DNA from: an uncultured Algibacter sp.
GTDB taxonomy: Bacteria; Bacteroidota; Bacteroidia; Flavobacteriales; Flavobacteriaceae
Assembly (NCBI RefSeq): GCF_947487605.1
Contig: NZ_CANKXK010000007.1
Span: forward strand, 154,171 to 218,170
DNA: 64,000 nucleotides
Direction of reading: 5' to 3'
Shown here: one piece after another, positions 35,761 through 45,445 of the stretch
How the letters are laid out: each line of letters begins with the position of its first letter
Position numbering within the stretch: the stretch's first letter is position 1
Made by a program: the position numbers and the translations under genes
Notes under the pieces: model-generated
What the model was told of the DNA's origin: nothing
The model's database searches: none
What the model saw: the letters and a program-made list of their open reading frames with translations, nothing else

Positions 35761-38721
35761 ATGTTTTTAAAAGGACTAAAAATAAAGTTATGTATTGTTA
35801 TGATGCTATTGAGTGTTAAAATCAATGCGCAAAAAAAGGCAAATTTCCCTATGGTTTCAAATGAAGGAGTAGCTTCCATTGTTACCGATGCCAAAGATGC
35901 TAAAGTAGTTGCAATAGCTTCAAAGATGCTTGCGGATGATGTTTTTAAAGTAACAGGAGAAACGGTCTTAATGAATCAAAAAAACGCAGCATTTCAAATT
36001 ATAGCGGGAACCTTAGGAAAAAGTAAGCTTATTGATAAATTTATTGCTAAACAAAATATTGATGTTTCTAAACTAAAAAACAAATGGGAAACATTTAGTA
36101 TTCAAGTTGTAGAAAATCCTTCAGAAGATATAAAAAAAGCATTGGTTGTTATTGGTTCAGACAGACGTGCTACCGCTTATGGTTTATTGGAGATATCTCG
36201 TATGATAGGGGTGTCCCCGTGGGAATGGTGGGCAGATGCTACTCCTAATAAAAAGGATGATTTGGTGATTTCGGTTGAAAACAAAGTATATGGTACGCCA
36301 TCGGTAAAATACCGAGGCATCTTTTTAAACGATGAAGACTGGGGTTTACAACGTTGGTCAGCACTAAATTACGAACCCGAAACTGGAGATATTGGCCCTA
36401 AAACCTACGCTAAAGTATTTGAGTTATTATTGCGTTTACGTGCTAATACCATTTGGCCCGCAATGCATAAATGTACTAAAGCATTTTATCATTATCCTGA
36501 AAACAAAAAAGTAGCAGACAATTATGCCATAGTTATTGGAAGCTCACATGCCGAACCTATGTTGTGTAACATTAATGCGGAATGGCAGCATGAAAGTATG
36601 GGCGATTATCGTTACGATACCAATTCTGAAGCCATAAAAAAACTCTTTGTTAAACGTGCTAAAGAAACAGAAAATTTTGAAGGAATCTATACCGTTGGGA
36701 TGCGGGGAGAACATGATTCCCCTATGATTGTTGGAGAACATGATACCGATTCGCAAGTAAATCTTTTAGAACAGGTTATTACAGACCAACGTGATATTCT
36801 TAAGAAACACTCCAAAAAAGGAGTCCGTAAACCACAGGCATTTGTGCCCTATAAAGAAGTGCTTCATTATTACCAAAGTGGTTTGGATTTGCCAGAAGAT
36901 ATTACCTTGGTTTGGACTGATGATAACTACGGGTATATTCGTCAGTTAAGTAATCCTGAAGAACAAAAACGAAGTGGAGGAGCAGGGGTTTACTATCATA
37001 CCTCTTACTGGGGGAGACCTCATGATTATTTATGGTTAAATTCTACCAATCCTGTTTTGATGTGGGAAGAAATGTCTAAAGCCTATGAGTTTAAATCTCA
37101 GGACATTTGGATTTTAAATTGTGGCGATATTAAACCCCACGAGTATAATATGGAGCTGTTTTTAGATATGGCCTGGGATATGGCGCCTTTTAAAGATAGT
37201 AAAGCGGTAGGAATACATCATCTAAATTGGGTAAAAAGAGAATTTGGGAACAAACATGCTCAAGCAATTAATAAAGTAATACAAAAGTATTACACATTAG
37301 CTTTTAAAAGGCGACCAGAATTTATGGCATGGAGTCAGGTAGAACCAGTTACTAAAGCAGGTAAAACCGAATTGACTCAATTTCATTATGGTGATGAGGT
37401 TTCAAAACGTATTGATGCCTATGCTAATTTAATAGATGAAGTAAACAACATAAAGTCTCATATATCACAAGAAAAACAAGATGCTTTTTATCAGTTGATT
37501 TATTATCCAGTTATAGGTGCTTCAAACTTAAATCTTAAATGGTTGTATGCTTATAAAAATGAATTTGTAGCGAGTCAAGGCAGACAAAGTGCAGCTTTTT
37601 ATGCTACGAAATCGCATGACGCCTTTAAACGAATTCAGCAAGAAACAGCATATTATAACGATACACTTAAAAACGGAAAGTGGAAGCATATCATGAATAT
37701 GTCTCCAAGACATTTACCTGTATTTTCAGAACCAACAGCTTCTATACCTCTTAAGAAAAAGCGTAATGCACTTGGAATAGCACTAGAAAGTTATCAAATG
37801 GAAGTCAATCATAATATCATAAATAGTTATGCTGATGTGTTGCCCGTTTTTAATGCCTATACCAAAAACAGCTATTATGTAGATGTATTTTTAAAAGATA
37901 ATGGAAATTTAAAATGGGAAGCAAAACCTAAAGCAGATTGGATTACAATCTCTAAAACCTCTGGAACCTTAAATAGTGATACCCCCGAAGAACGCCTTTG
38001 GGTAACTATTGATTGGGATAAAGTGCCTAAAGGCGAAAACAAAAAGGAAGCCCCATTGGGTCATGATTACCAATTGATACCACCGAGTTATAAGGTGAAT
38101 TCGGCTATAGATTTTATATCTAATAATGAGAAAACAACTATTGGTGTGTCTGTTTTTAATCCGAAGTTAGAGGCACTAAAAAACTATAAAGATTTTGTTG
38201 AAGATAAAGGTTTTGTATCCATTTATGCTGAAAATTTCAGTAGAAAAAAGCATGGTACAGAAGCACATTGGGAAACTTTTGAGGGTATTGGTTATACAGG
38301 ACAGGTAAGCGTAGCATTGCCACGAAGTGCAAATTCGGAATCTAATATTGATGATATTATTAAGAATAGCCCTGTTTTAGAATACGATTTTTATACCTTT
38401 AATTTTGGAGAAGCCAATGTATATGTTCAAGCCATTCCTACGCATGCGCCCAATAATACAAAAGGGGTAAAGTGTGTTGTTGCCATTGATGATGCAAAAC
38501 CTGTACTCATTGACTTTGAAACCTTTGGAAGAAGCGATGTATGGAAACAAAATGTATTAAAAAATGCATCAGTACAAGCGGTAAAACAAATAGTCAATAA
38601 GGCAGGAAAACACACTCTAAAGATTTGGATGGTGGATCCAGGGGTTATGATAGACCAAATATTGATAGATTTAGGTGGTTGGAAAAGTTCGTATGCATTT
38701 CCTCCTGAAACTAAAATGTAA
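35761..38721 (+). CDS. GH115 alpha-glucuronidase
   Basis: 986 residues from the Met directly after the phospholipase stop; an earlier in-frame start at 35722 lies inside that gene. A signal peptide ends near INAQ. GH115 features are clear: RGIFLNDEDWGLQRW, RLRANTIWPAMHKC, GSSHAEPML, GMRGEHDSPMIVG, WTDDNYGYIRQL, YYHTSYWGRPHDYLWLN and ILNCGDIKPHEYNMELFLD. The C-terminal beta-sandwich domain (about 800-986) is as in full-length members. GH115 removes alpha-1,2-linked (4-O-methyl-)glucuronate, including from internal positions of xylan. No xylanase or xylosidase-type xylan set accompanies it. The likely target is glucuronate on another backbone, possibly inositol. Confidence 0.95.
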   Translation: MFLKGLKIKLCIVMMLLSVKINAQKKANFPMVSNEGVASIVTDAKDAKVVAIASKMLADDVFKVTGETVLMNQKNAAFQIIAGTLGKSKLIDKFIAKQNIDVSKLKNKWETFSIQVVENPSEDIKKALVVIGSDRRATAYGLLEISRMIGVSPWEWWADATPNKKDDLVISVENKVYGTPSVKYRGIFLNDEDWGLQRWSALNYEPETGDIGPKTYAKVFELLLRLRANTIWPAMHKCTKAFYHYPENKKVADNYAIVIGSSHAEPMLCNINAEWQHESMGDYRYDTNSEAIKKLFVKRAKETENFEGIYTVGMRGEHDSPMIVGEHDTDSQVNLLEQVITDQRDILKKHSKKGVRKPQAFVPYKEVLHYYQSGLDLPEDITLVWTDDNYGYIRQLSNPEEQKRSGGAGVYYHTSYWGRPHDYLWLNSTNPVLMWEEMSKAYEFKSQDIWILNCGDIKPHEYNMELFLDMAWDMAPFKDSKAVGIHHLNWVKREFGNKHAQAINKVIQKYYTLAFKRRPEFMAWSQVEPVTKAGKTELTQFHYGDEVSKRIDAYANLIDEVNNIKSHISQEKQDAFYQLIYYPVIGASNLNLKWLYAYKNEFVASQGRQSAAFYATKSHDAFKRIQQETAYYNDTLKNGKWKHIMNMSPRHLPVFSEPTASIPLKKKRNALGIALESYQMEVNHNIINSYADVLPVFNAYTKNSYYVDVFLKDNGNLKWEAKPKADWITISKTSGTLNSDTPEERLWVTIDWDKVPKGENKKEAPLGHDYQLIPPSYKVNSAIDFISNNEKTTIGVSVFNPKLEALKNYKDFVEDKGFVSIYAENFSRKKHGTEAHWETFEGIGYTGQVSVALPRSANSESNIDDIIKNSPVLEYDFYTFNFGEANVYVQAIPTHAPNNTKGVKCVVAIDDAKPVLIDFETFGRSDVWKQNVLKNASVQAVKQIVNKAGKHTLKIWMVDPGVMIDQILIDLGGWKSSYAFPPETKM

Positions 38722-38819
38722 TAAGGTCTTGGAGTAAGTTTAAAAAACTTAGAGAATCCTTCATCAATAGCACCAGACTTTAATCAATTTTATACTATTT
38801 TTAATAAAATTTAATTCGA

Positions 38820-41800
38820 TTGATAACTAGAAAATTAATCATACTAATAATCTGTTTGGGTGCTTTTGTTTTACCTGCACAAGAATTATTTTTTGAGCAT
38901 TATAATGAGGTTAATGGACTTTCTCATAATTCTGTTAGAAGTATTGTACAAGATGATAAGGGGTTTTTATGGTTGGGTACTTTTGGTGGTGTAAACCGTT
39001 TTGATGGTTATGACTTTAAGGTGTTTCATAGCGATATAAACAAGACAGACTATCTTCATAGCGATGACATTTTAGAAATTGTTTTAGACAAGCGAGACAA
39101 CCTTTGGATTGCCACAGACTATGGGTTAACCAAATACAATATTCCAACATCTTCTTTTAAAACATACCACGCTAATAGCAAGGGTACATTTGCTTTAGTA
39201 GGCAATAATATAAGGTCGGTTTTTGCAGATGTTTCAGATAGAATATGGGTAGGAACCAAAGATAACGGCTTGTGTTATTACAGTTTTAAAAACGACCGAT
39301 TTTACAAAATAAATATAGGAAATACAGACAATATCAGGTCTATTTATCAAACCCAAGATGGCAGAATTTGGTTTACAACCTTCAATCATGGGGTGTATAG
39401 CTTTTTTATTGATGAAGAAGGTAATGTGTCTCAAATAAAGAATTACGATTTACTACCAGCAGATACATTTCAAAACGACTCGGATGCATATTTTATATTA
39501 GAAGACAAGTTGCAAAATATTTATGTTGGAACTCGTGATGGACTGTACAAATTTGATAAAACCGAAAGTGCTTTTCAATTACTACGAAAGGATGATTCCA
39601 TAAACGATTATTTTAGATGTTATACGGTTTCTCCAGATGGTACTTATTGGTTCGGAACTTCAAATGGTCTTATTGAATGTAACGATTTAGATGATATAGA
39701 AACAGGTCGTTTTAAGCGGCATATTCCAGATTTAAAGTCTATAAATTCTTTAGCAAATAATTATGTTATTTCATTGTGTTTTGATGATTCTGGAGTACTT
39801 TGGATTGGTACAGAAAATGGTTTAGACAAACTCGATCCTTTTGAAAACCAGTTTAAAACCATAAAGACCAACTTTACTTCAGATGGAAAAATTCCTATTA
39901 TCAGCAGTTTTGCAAAAACCTATAATGATAAGCTTTTATTAGGGACACATTCTAGTGGCTTGTTTTTAAAAGAGGGTAATAGCTTTACGCAGGTTTTAAA
40001 TAAATACAGAACTATTAGTAGTATATATACTGTTGATGATACCGTGTTTTATATAGGGCTATGGAATGGAAACGTGGTAGAATTTGATATCAAAAATAAT
40101 ACAGAGAAGCTTTTAGATGTTGGGTTTAAATCATCACCAGTACTGTCTTTTTATAAAGCGTCAAACAGCAGCCTTTTTATAGGTTCTGGTGGAGAAGGAT
40201 TAATTCAATATAACTTAAAAACTGCTTCGCATGAAGTTGTTAAAGGTAATTTAAACACATTTAAGGACATTAATAAAATAGTCTCCTCTCATAATAATAT
40301 TATATGGCTGGCTACAGAAGAAGGCGTTTTTAAATATAATACGATTAGTAAAGAAATAAGGCATTATGCTACCCAAGCCAATAAATCAAGTCTATCTAAT
40401 AATAAAGTAAAAGATTTAATTATAGACAAGAAAGGTAAGGTATGGGTAGGAACAAGAAAGGGGTTAAACTATTACGATCCACTTTCTGATAATTTTGTGC
40501 TTCAGGAACAACCCATTGAACTAAAGAATAGCTGGGTTACAGATATAGCCATAGATAGCTTAGGGGTTATGTGGCTCAATATGAACTACAATAAAATAGC
40601 CAAGTATGATGTTAAAACCAATGAGTACCGATCATTTCATATTAATAATGGTGTAAGATCCAATCTCATTAATAAACGCGGGTTTTTATATTATGACAAT
40701 TCTAGAATATATATTGGAGGCGATAAGGAAATAATATATTTTTCGCCAACAGGAATTAAGGAAAACACAAAATCGCCTGAGCCCATAATCACAGAATTTA
40801 AAATTCAAAATAAAGAGGTTATTCCTGGTGGTGAAATTGAAAAACAAACCATTTTAACCGAAGATTTAAATTATTCGAAAGCAGTCGAATTAAACTATAA
40901 TAACAGAAATTTTTCCGTTCAATTTTCATTACCATCTTTTGCTAATGAACGTTTAAATGAGTTTCAATATAAATTGGAGGGTTTTGATGAAGATTGGAAT
41001 ACTACATCCAGTAGTTCAAGGGTAATTCAATATACAAACTTATATCCAGATGATTATGTTTTAAAGGTTAAAGGCGCCAATAATAATGGGTATTGGAGTA
41101 AGGAGTCCAGTTATAACATTACTGTATTACCTCCATTTTGGCTTACGTATCAATTTTTTATTATTGTTTTAATTATTATTTCGGCTTTAATTTATCTTAT
41201 TCGGAAACAAATAAAGTACCGCATTAGTTTAAAACAAGAATTACTTTTGGAAAAGGTAAGACGAGAACGCGATGAAAAATTAAACAACGAAAAATTACGC
41301 TTTTTTACTAATATATCTCATGAGTTACGAACCCCATTAACACTTATTTTAGGACCAGTAAAACAGCTTCTAGGAAATGAAAATATAAGTACATACGATA
41401 AAGGAAGGGCTAATTTAATTCATCAAAATGCCAATAGATTATTACGTTTAGTAAATCAAATATTAGACTTTAGACGCGCCGAATCTGGAGAGTTAAAGCT
41501 ACGTGTGGCAAAAACAGAGGTTTTACAGCACACAAAAAGTATTTTTAATTCTTTTATAGAACTAGCGCAATCTAAGCGTATAAGTATGAATTTAAATGTT
41601 GAACATACTACATTAGAATGTTGGATAGATTTAGATAAATACAACAAAATACTTTACAATTTACTCTCTAATGCAGTAAAATTTACAAATGATTATGGCA
41701 ATGTCGATTTGTTTATTGGCGTTGAAGAAGGCGAACAAAGAAAACTTGTAGTTGAAGTTAGTGATGACGGTATAGGGATACCAGAAAGAAGTATTGATAA

Positions 41801-42821
41801 AATTTTCAACAGGTTTTATCAAGCTAAAAATAGTAAAGAGAACACCACAGGAACAGGTATAGGATTATCACTTGTTAAAGCATTGATAGAGATACATAAG
41901 GGTGATATAAAGGTTGAAAGTGAACCCGATTTTGGTAGTATTTTTACTGTAACATTTCCAATATATAAAGAAGCCTATAAAGAAGATGAAATTTTTGAGT
42001 TTACCCAGAATAAGGTTGATACTAGTGAGTTTGAAATAGTGAAGGCAAAAAAGGCTAGAAACAATACCGAGATAAAACATCGTGTTTTGGTAATAGATGA
42101 TAACCGTGAACTAAGGAAGTTTCTAGTAGAATACTTATCTGATTTTTACAAGGTTTATGAAGCAGATAATGGCGAAAAAGGTTTAGAAGTTTGTAAAAAA
42201 GTAAAGCCCGTGCTTTGTGTAGTAGATGCTATGATGCCTGTAAAAGATGGTTTTGAATTTGTTGAAGCTCTAAAAAATGACCCTAATATTAGCCATACAG
42301 CGGTAATTATGTTAACCGCATTAGCAGAAAATGAGAACAGAATTAAAGGCTACAAAATTGGGGTGGATGGGTATTTAGTTAAACCATTTGACCCTACATT
42401 GCTAAGAACCAGAATAGACAATGTCATAAAAATTCATTTCGATTTAAAACAAAAGTTTTTAGGTGATGTAGAAAGTGATGTCATTACACTTGCCAATTCG
42501 CAAATTGATATAGATTTAATATCTAAAGTCACAAGGCTTATTGAAGAAAATATTGGAAATCCTGAACTTAGCACAAGTTTTTTGTGTAATGAATTAGCAA
42601 TGAGTTCTTCCAAACTATACAGAAAGATAAAGCACTTAACAGATTTATCTCCAAATGAATTTATTAGGACTATTCGGTTAAAAAAATCAGCAACAATGCT
42701 AAAAACCAAAAATTATAATGTTTCAGAAGTATCTACTATTATGGGATTTAATGACCCATTATACTTCAGTAGGGTTTTTAAAAAACAATTTGGGTATTCG
42801 CCTAGTAAATTAATAAAGTGA
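38820..42821 (+). CDS. Hybrid two-component system regulator (HTCS)
   Basis: 1333 residues starting at TTG. Signal peptide (to about 22), a large periplasmic sensor of Reg_prop beta-propeller repeats (about 35-690), a Y_Y_Y domain (about 690-765), one transmembrane helix (about 775-800), HisKA with phosphoacceptor His near 834 (ISHELRTPL), HATPase (about 935-1050, with DDGIGIP and GTGIGLSLVK), a receiver domain with Asp near 1136 (VVDAMMPVKDG), and a C-terminal AraC-type HTH (about 1240-1333). Such proteins sense a released oligosaccharide and activate their own utilisation locus. It closes the plus-strand arm and probably acts at the repeats at 23426-23578. Confidence 0.97.
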   Translation: MITRKLIILIICLGAFVLPAQELFFEHYNEVNGLSHNSVRSIVQDDKGFLWLGTFGGVNRFDGYDFKVFHSDINKTDYLHSDDILEIVLDKRDNLWIATDYGLTKYNIPTSSFKTYHANSKGTFALVGNNIRSVFADVSDRIWVGTKDNGLCYYSFKNDRFYKINIGNTDNIRSIYQTQDGRIWFTTFNHGVYSFFIDEEGNVSQIKNYDLLPADTFQNDSDAYFILEDKLQNIYVGTRDGLYKFDKTESAFQLLRKDDSINDYFRCYTVSPDGTYWFGTSNGLIECNDLDDIETGRFKRHIPDLKSINSLANNYVISLCFDDSGVLWIGTENGLDKLDPFENQFKTIKTNFTSDGKIPIISSFAKTYNDKLLLGTHSSGLFLKEGNSFTQVLNKYRTISSIYTVDDTVFYIGLWNGNVVEFDIKNNTEKLLDVGFKSSPVLSFYKASNSSLFIGSGGEGLIQYNLKTASHEVVKGNLNTFKDINKIVSSHNNIIWLATEEGVFKYNTISKEIRHYATQANKSSLSNNKVKDLIIDKKGKVWVGTRKGLNYYDPLSDNFVLQEQPIELKNSWVTDIAIDSLGVMWLNMNYNKIAKYDVKTNEYRSFHINNGVRSNLINKRGFLYYDNSRIYIGGDKEIIYFSPTGIKENTKSPEPIITEFKIQNKEVIPGGEIEKQTILTEDLNYSKAVELNYNNRNFSVQFSLPSFANERLNEFQYKLEGFDEDWNTTSSSSRVIQYTNLYPDDYVLKVKGANNNGYWSKESSYNITVLPPFWLTYQFFIIVLIIISALIYLIRKQIKYRISLKQELLLEKVRRERDEKLNNEKLRFFTNISHELRTPLTLILGPVKQLLGNENISTYDKGRANLIHQNANRLLRLVNQILDFRRAESGELKLRVAKTEVLQHTKSIFNSFIELAQSKRISMNLNVEHTTLECWIDLDKYNKILYNLLSNAVKFTNDYGNVDLFIGVEEGEQRKLVVEVSDDGIGIPERSIDKIFNRFYQAKNSKENTTGTGIGLSLVKALIEIHKGDIKVESEPDFGSIFTVTFPIYKEAYKEDEIFEFTQNKVDTSEFEIVKAKKARNNTEIKHRVLVIDDNRELRKFLVEYLSDFYKVYEADNGEKGLEVCKKVKPVLCVVDAMMPVKDGFEFVEALKNDPNISHTAVIMLTALAENENRIKGYKIGVDGYLVKPFDPTLLRTRIDNVIKIHFDLKQKFLGDVESDVITLANSQIDIDLISKVTRLIEENIGNPELSTSFLCNELAMSSSKLYRKIKHLTDLSPNEFIRTIRLKKSATMLKTKNYNVSEVSTIMGFNDPLYFSRVFKKQFGYSPSKLIK

Positions 42822-42863
42822 TTATTAAATGTATGTATTCATTAAATTATTAGGTCTTTGATT

Positions 42864-43460
42864 TTACAACGAATACGCCTTACCACCTGTAAGTTTCTCT
42901 AAGTCATCACAATAATAGGCAGAAGGTATGGGATCATAGACTAATACATTTTTGGCTATTTCTTGAGATTTAACATATCCAGTAACTGCTAATGATTTTA
43001 GAGTGTTTAAAAGCTCAGACGTTGTTATAATTAAAGCTTCAGGGTTTGCTTCCCGTGCTTCATCTACTTCGTCTTTTACTTTCATGTGATTATCTAGAAG
43101 TGATTTATAGTCCTCTTCAGTAACTTTATTTATACTCTCGTTAAATTCAGATTTAATAAGTGCAACGACCTTAGTAAATGAAGCTTTGACCTGTGCTTGC
43201 TGGTCATCTTCTAAAACTTTATCAAAGTACCTGTCAATAAATTGAGGCACATTAACTTCTGTAGCCGAAGGAATATCTGTTTTTGGTATAAAAACATCAA
43301 CCAAATTAGTTATAATAATGCCTTGTTCAACACTTAAAAATTCTGGAATCCAAGTTTCAGAATCGTTGGTGCAACTTTGAAGCAAACTTGCAACGGTTGG
43401 TGTAACAACTAAAAAACCTGCTGATAAACCTAAACTTTTTAATACATCTCTTCTTTTCAT
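42864..43460 (-). CDS. Gluconate 2-dehydrogenase subunit 3-like protein, Tat-exported
   Basis: 198 residues. A twin-arginine signal (KRRDVLKSLG, R3-R4) also ends in a lipobox-like LLQSC at C30. The rest fits the gluconate 2-dehydrogenase subunit 3 family, with LSVEQGIIITNLVDVFIPKTDIPSA and VPQFIDRY. These small subunits pair with a GMC flavoprotein and are needed for its export and electron transfer. It lies 11 bases downstream of the GMC gene on the same strand and is the evident partner. Confidence 0.9.
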   Translation of the reverse strand: MKRRDVLKSLGLSAGFLVVTPTVASLLQSCTNDSETWIPEFLSVEQGIIITNLVDVFIPKTDIPSATEVNVPQFIDRYFDKVLEDDQQAQVKASFTKVVALIKSEFNESINKVTEEDYKSLLDNHMKVKDEVDEAREANPEALIITTSELLNTLKSLAVTGYVKSQEIAKNVLVYDPIPSAYYCDDLEKLTGGKAYSL

Positions 43461-43471
43461 TTTAAAAAATT

Positions 43472-45196
43472 TTAAGCGTTATTTTTTTTGAATTCCTTTG
43501 CAGCATGGTTTGCAGCTCTGGCTGTAAAAGCCATATAAGTTAATGACGGGTTTTGACAAGCAGATGAGGTCATAAACGCGCCATCTGTAACATATACATT
43601 TGTACAAGTATGTATTTGGTTGTATTTATTTAAAACCGAGGTTTTTGGGTCATGTCCCATTCTTGCTGTTCCCATTTCATGAATACCTAAACCTAATGCA
43701 TGCGCTTCTTTTAAGTCATAGCCTTCAATATCTTTAAAGCCGCCAGCTTTTAAAACCTCTATGGCTTGCTCTTGAATGTCTTTACGCATAGCAAGTTCAT
43801 TCTCTCCAAAACCAGCATCAAAGGTTACGGTTGGTAAGCCCCATTCATCCAGTTTGTCATAATCTAAATACATTCTATTGTTATGGTCAGGAAGCACTTC
43901 TCCAAAGCCTGTGAAATTAATCTGCCACTGTCCTGGTTTTAAAATGGCTTCTTTTAATTTAGGGCCATATTTTAATTCGGCAATGGTTTCAGTAACATCT
44001 GCTTTATACGCACCACCTTGTAACCCATAACCACGTTTAAATGTTTTTTGATCCGTTTTTCCACCAAGGTTTCTAAATCTTGGAATGTATATGGCGTTGG
44101 CACGTCTTCCTTTTACATATTTATCTTCAAATCCTTCGGCTACAGCTCTGGCACCTACACGGAAGTGGTGATCCATAATGTTATGCCCTAACTCACCACT
44201 ATCATTTCCTAAGCCATTCGGGAAACGTTCAGATTTTGATTGTAGTAAAATGGATGTTGAAGCTATGGCTGATGCACATAAGAAAATAATTTTCGCTTTA
44301 TATACAAAGGTTTCCCTAGTTTCAGAGTCAATAACTCTTACTCCTGTAGCTTTTTTTGTTTTGTCGTCATAAATAACTTCATGTACAATAGAGTTTGGTC
44401 TTAAAGTCATATTTCCCGTAGCGCCTGCAGCTGGTAATGTAGATGAATTACTGCTAAAATAAGCACCATAAGGGCATCCTCTCATGCATCTATCTCTATA
44501 TTGGCAGGTACTTCTGCCTAAACCAGGTTTTGTGCCTTCGGTAATATGTGCAATTCTACCAATAGTTAAAACTCTATCATCATATTCTTCGGCAATTTTT
44601 TCTTTAAGATGCTCTTCAACACAGTTCATATTCATAGGTTTCAAATACTTACCATCAGGTAATTGTTCTAAACCTAAATTTTCACCGCTAACCCCAATAT
44701 ATTCTTCAACATGGTCATACCAAGGTGCAATATCTTTATAGCGTACAGGCCAATCTACAGCAATCCCTTCTTTTTTATTGGCTTCAAAATCTATGTCGCT
44801 CCATCTTAAACTAAGGCGTCCCCAAGTTAACGAGCGCCCACCCACATGGTAGCCTCTAATCCAATCAAAACGCCTGTCTTCATTATAATGGTGCTTTAAA
44901 TCGTCAACAAAAAAGTGCTGATGACCCTCATTAGTCACATAATTGGTTCGGTGTTGTTTCGGTTTACGTTTTATAGTTTCGTTGGAGGCTATATCATCCC
45001 CATTAGGGAAATCCCACGGGTCTTTATGTGCGGTATGGTAGTCTTCAATATGTTTTATCATTCTTCCGCGTTCAAGAACCAGAGTTTTTAGACCGTTTTC
45101 ACAAAGTTCTTTGGCGGCCCAACCTCCAGAGATTCCTGTGCCAACTACTATGGCATCATATTCTTCTTCAAGCGGATTATAGCAAGCTGTGTACAT
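43472..45196 (-). CDS. GMC-family FAD sugar oxidoreductase (candidate glycoside 3-dehydrogenase)
   Basis: 574 residues. The FAD-binding motif G19-T-G-I-S-G24 lies in a typical Rossmann start, with TLVLERG ending the second strand. The GGRSLTWGR segment, the cysteine-rich CMRGCPYGA, and C-terminal HEMGTARMG and TSSACQNPSLTYMAF are those of bacterial periplasmic GMC dehydrogenases. It has no signal of its own and probably leaves the cell with the Tat-borne small subunit. Relatives oxidise sugars, including the 3-OH of glycosides. The DUF1080 and TIM-barrel lipoproteins encoded divergently make a 3-keto-glycoside role likely, but this is inferred. Confidence 0.9.
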   Translation of the reverse strand: MYTACYNPLEEEYDAIVVGTGISGGWAAKELCENGLKTLVLERGRMIKHIEDYHTAHKDPWDFPNGDDIASNETIKRKPKQHRTNYVTNEGHQHFFVDDLKHHYNEDRRFDWIRGYHVGGRSLTWGRLSLRWSDIDFEANKKEGIAVDWPVRYKDIAPWYDHVEEYIGVSGENLGLEQLPDGKYLKPMNMNCVEEHLKEKIAEEYDDRVLTIGRIAHITEGTKPGLGRSTCQYRDRCMRGCPYGAYFSSNSSTLPAAGATGNMTLRPNSIVHEVIYDDKTKKATGVRVIDSETRETFVYKAKIIFLCASAIASTSILLQSKSERFPNGLGNDSGELGHNIMDHHFRVGARAVAEGFEDKYVKGRRANAIYIPRFRNLGGKTDQKTFKRGYGLQGGAYKADVTETIAELKYGPKLKEAILKPGQWQINFTGFGEVLPDHNNRMYLDYDKLDEWGLPTVTFDAGFGENELAMRKDIQEQAIEVLKAGGFKDIEGYDLKEAHALGLGIHEMGTARMGHDPKTSVLNKYNQIHTCTNVYVTDGAFMTSSACQNPSLTYMAFTARAANHAAKEFKKNNA

Positions 45197-45445
45197 TTAT
45201 TTAGTTTTAGTTTAGTGTTTTATCAAAAAGATGCAATGGTTTTTTGCATTTTGTCTCGAACGTAATTTGTGCAAGAATCGCATCAAATTTTATTAAGACA
45301 ATTATAAATATATAAAGAAATACGTTTTTTAAGGCAGATAAATAAGAGACAGACAAAATAATGTTAAAGTACGACAATATAGTGTAGGCAAGCTGCTAAA
45401 TGATTTATAAATTTACATGTTATAATACAACTAAATATACTAAAA

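Noticed and set aside
35761..38721. Xylan utilisation as the purpose of the GH115 enzyme
   Set aside because: No GH10, GH30, GH67 or xylose genes accompany it; the neighbours are mannosidases, a phospholipase and inositol genes.
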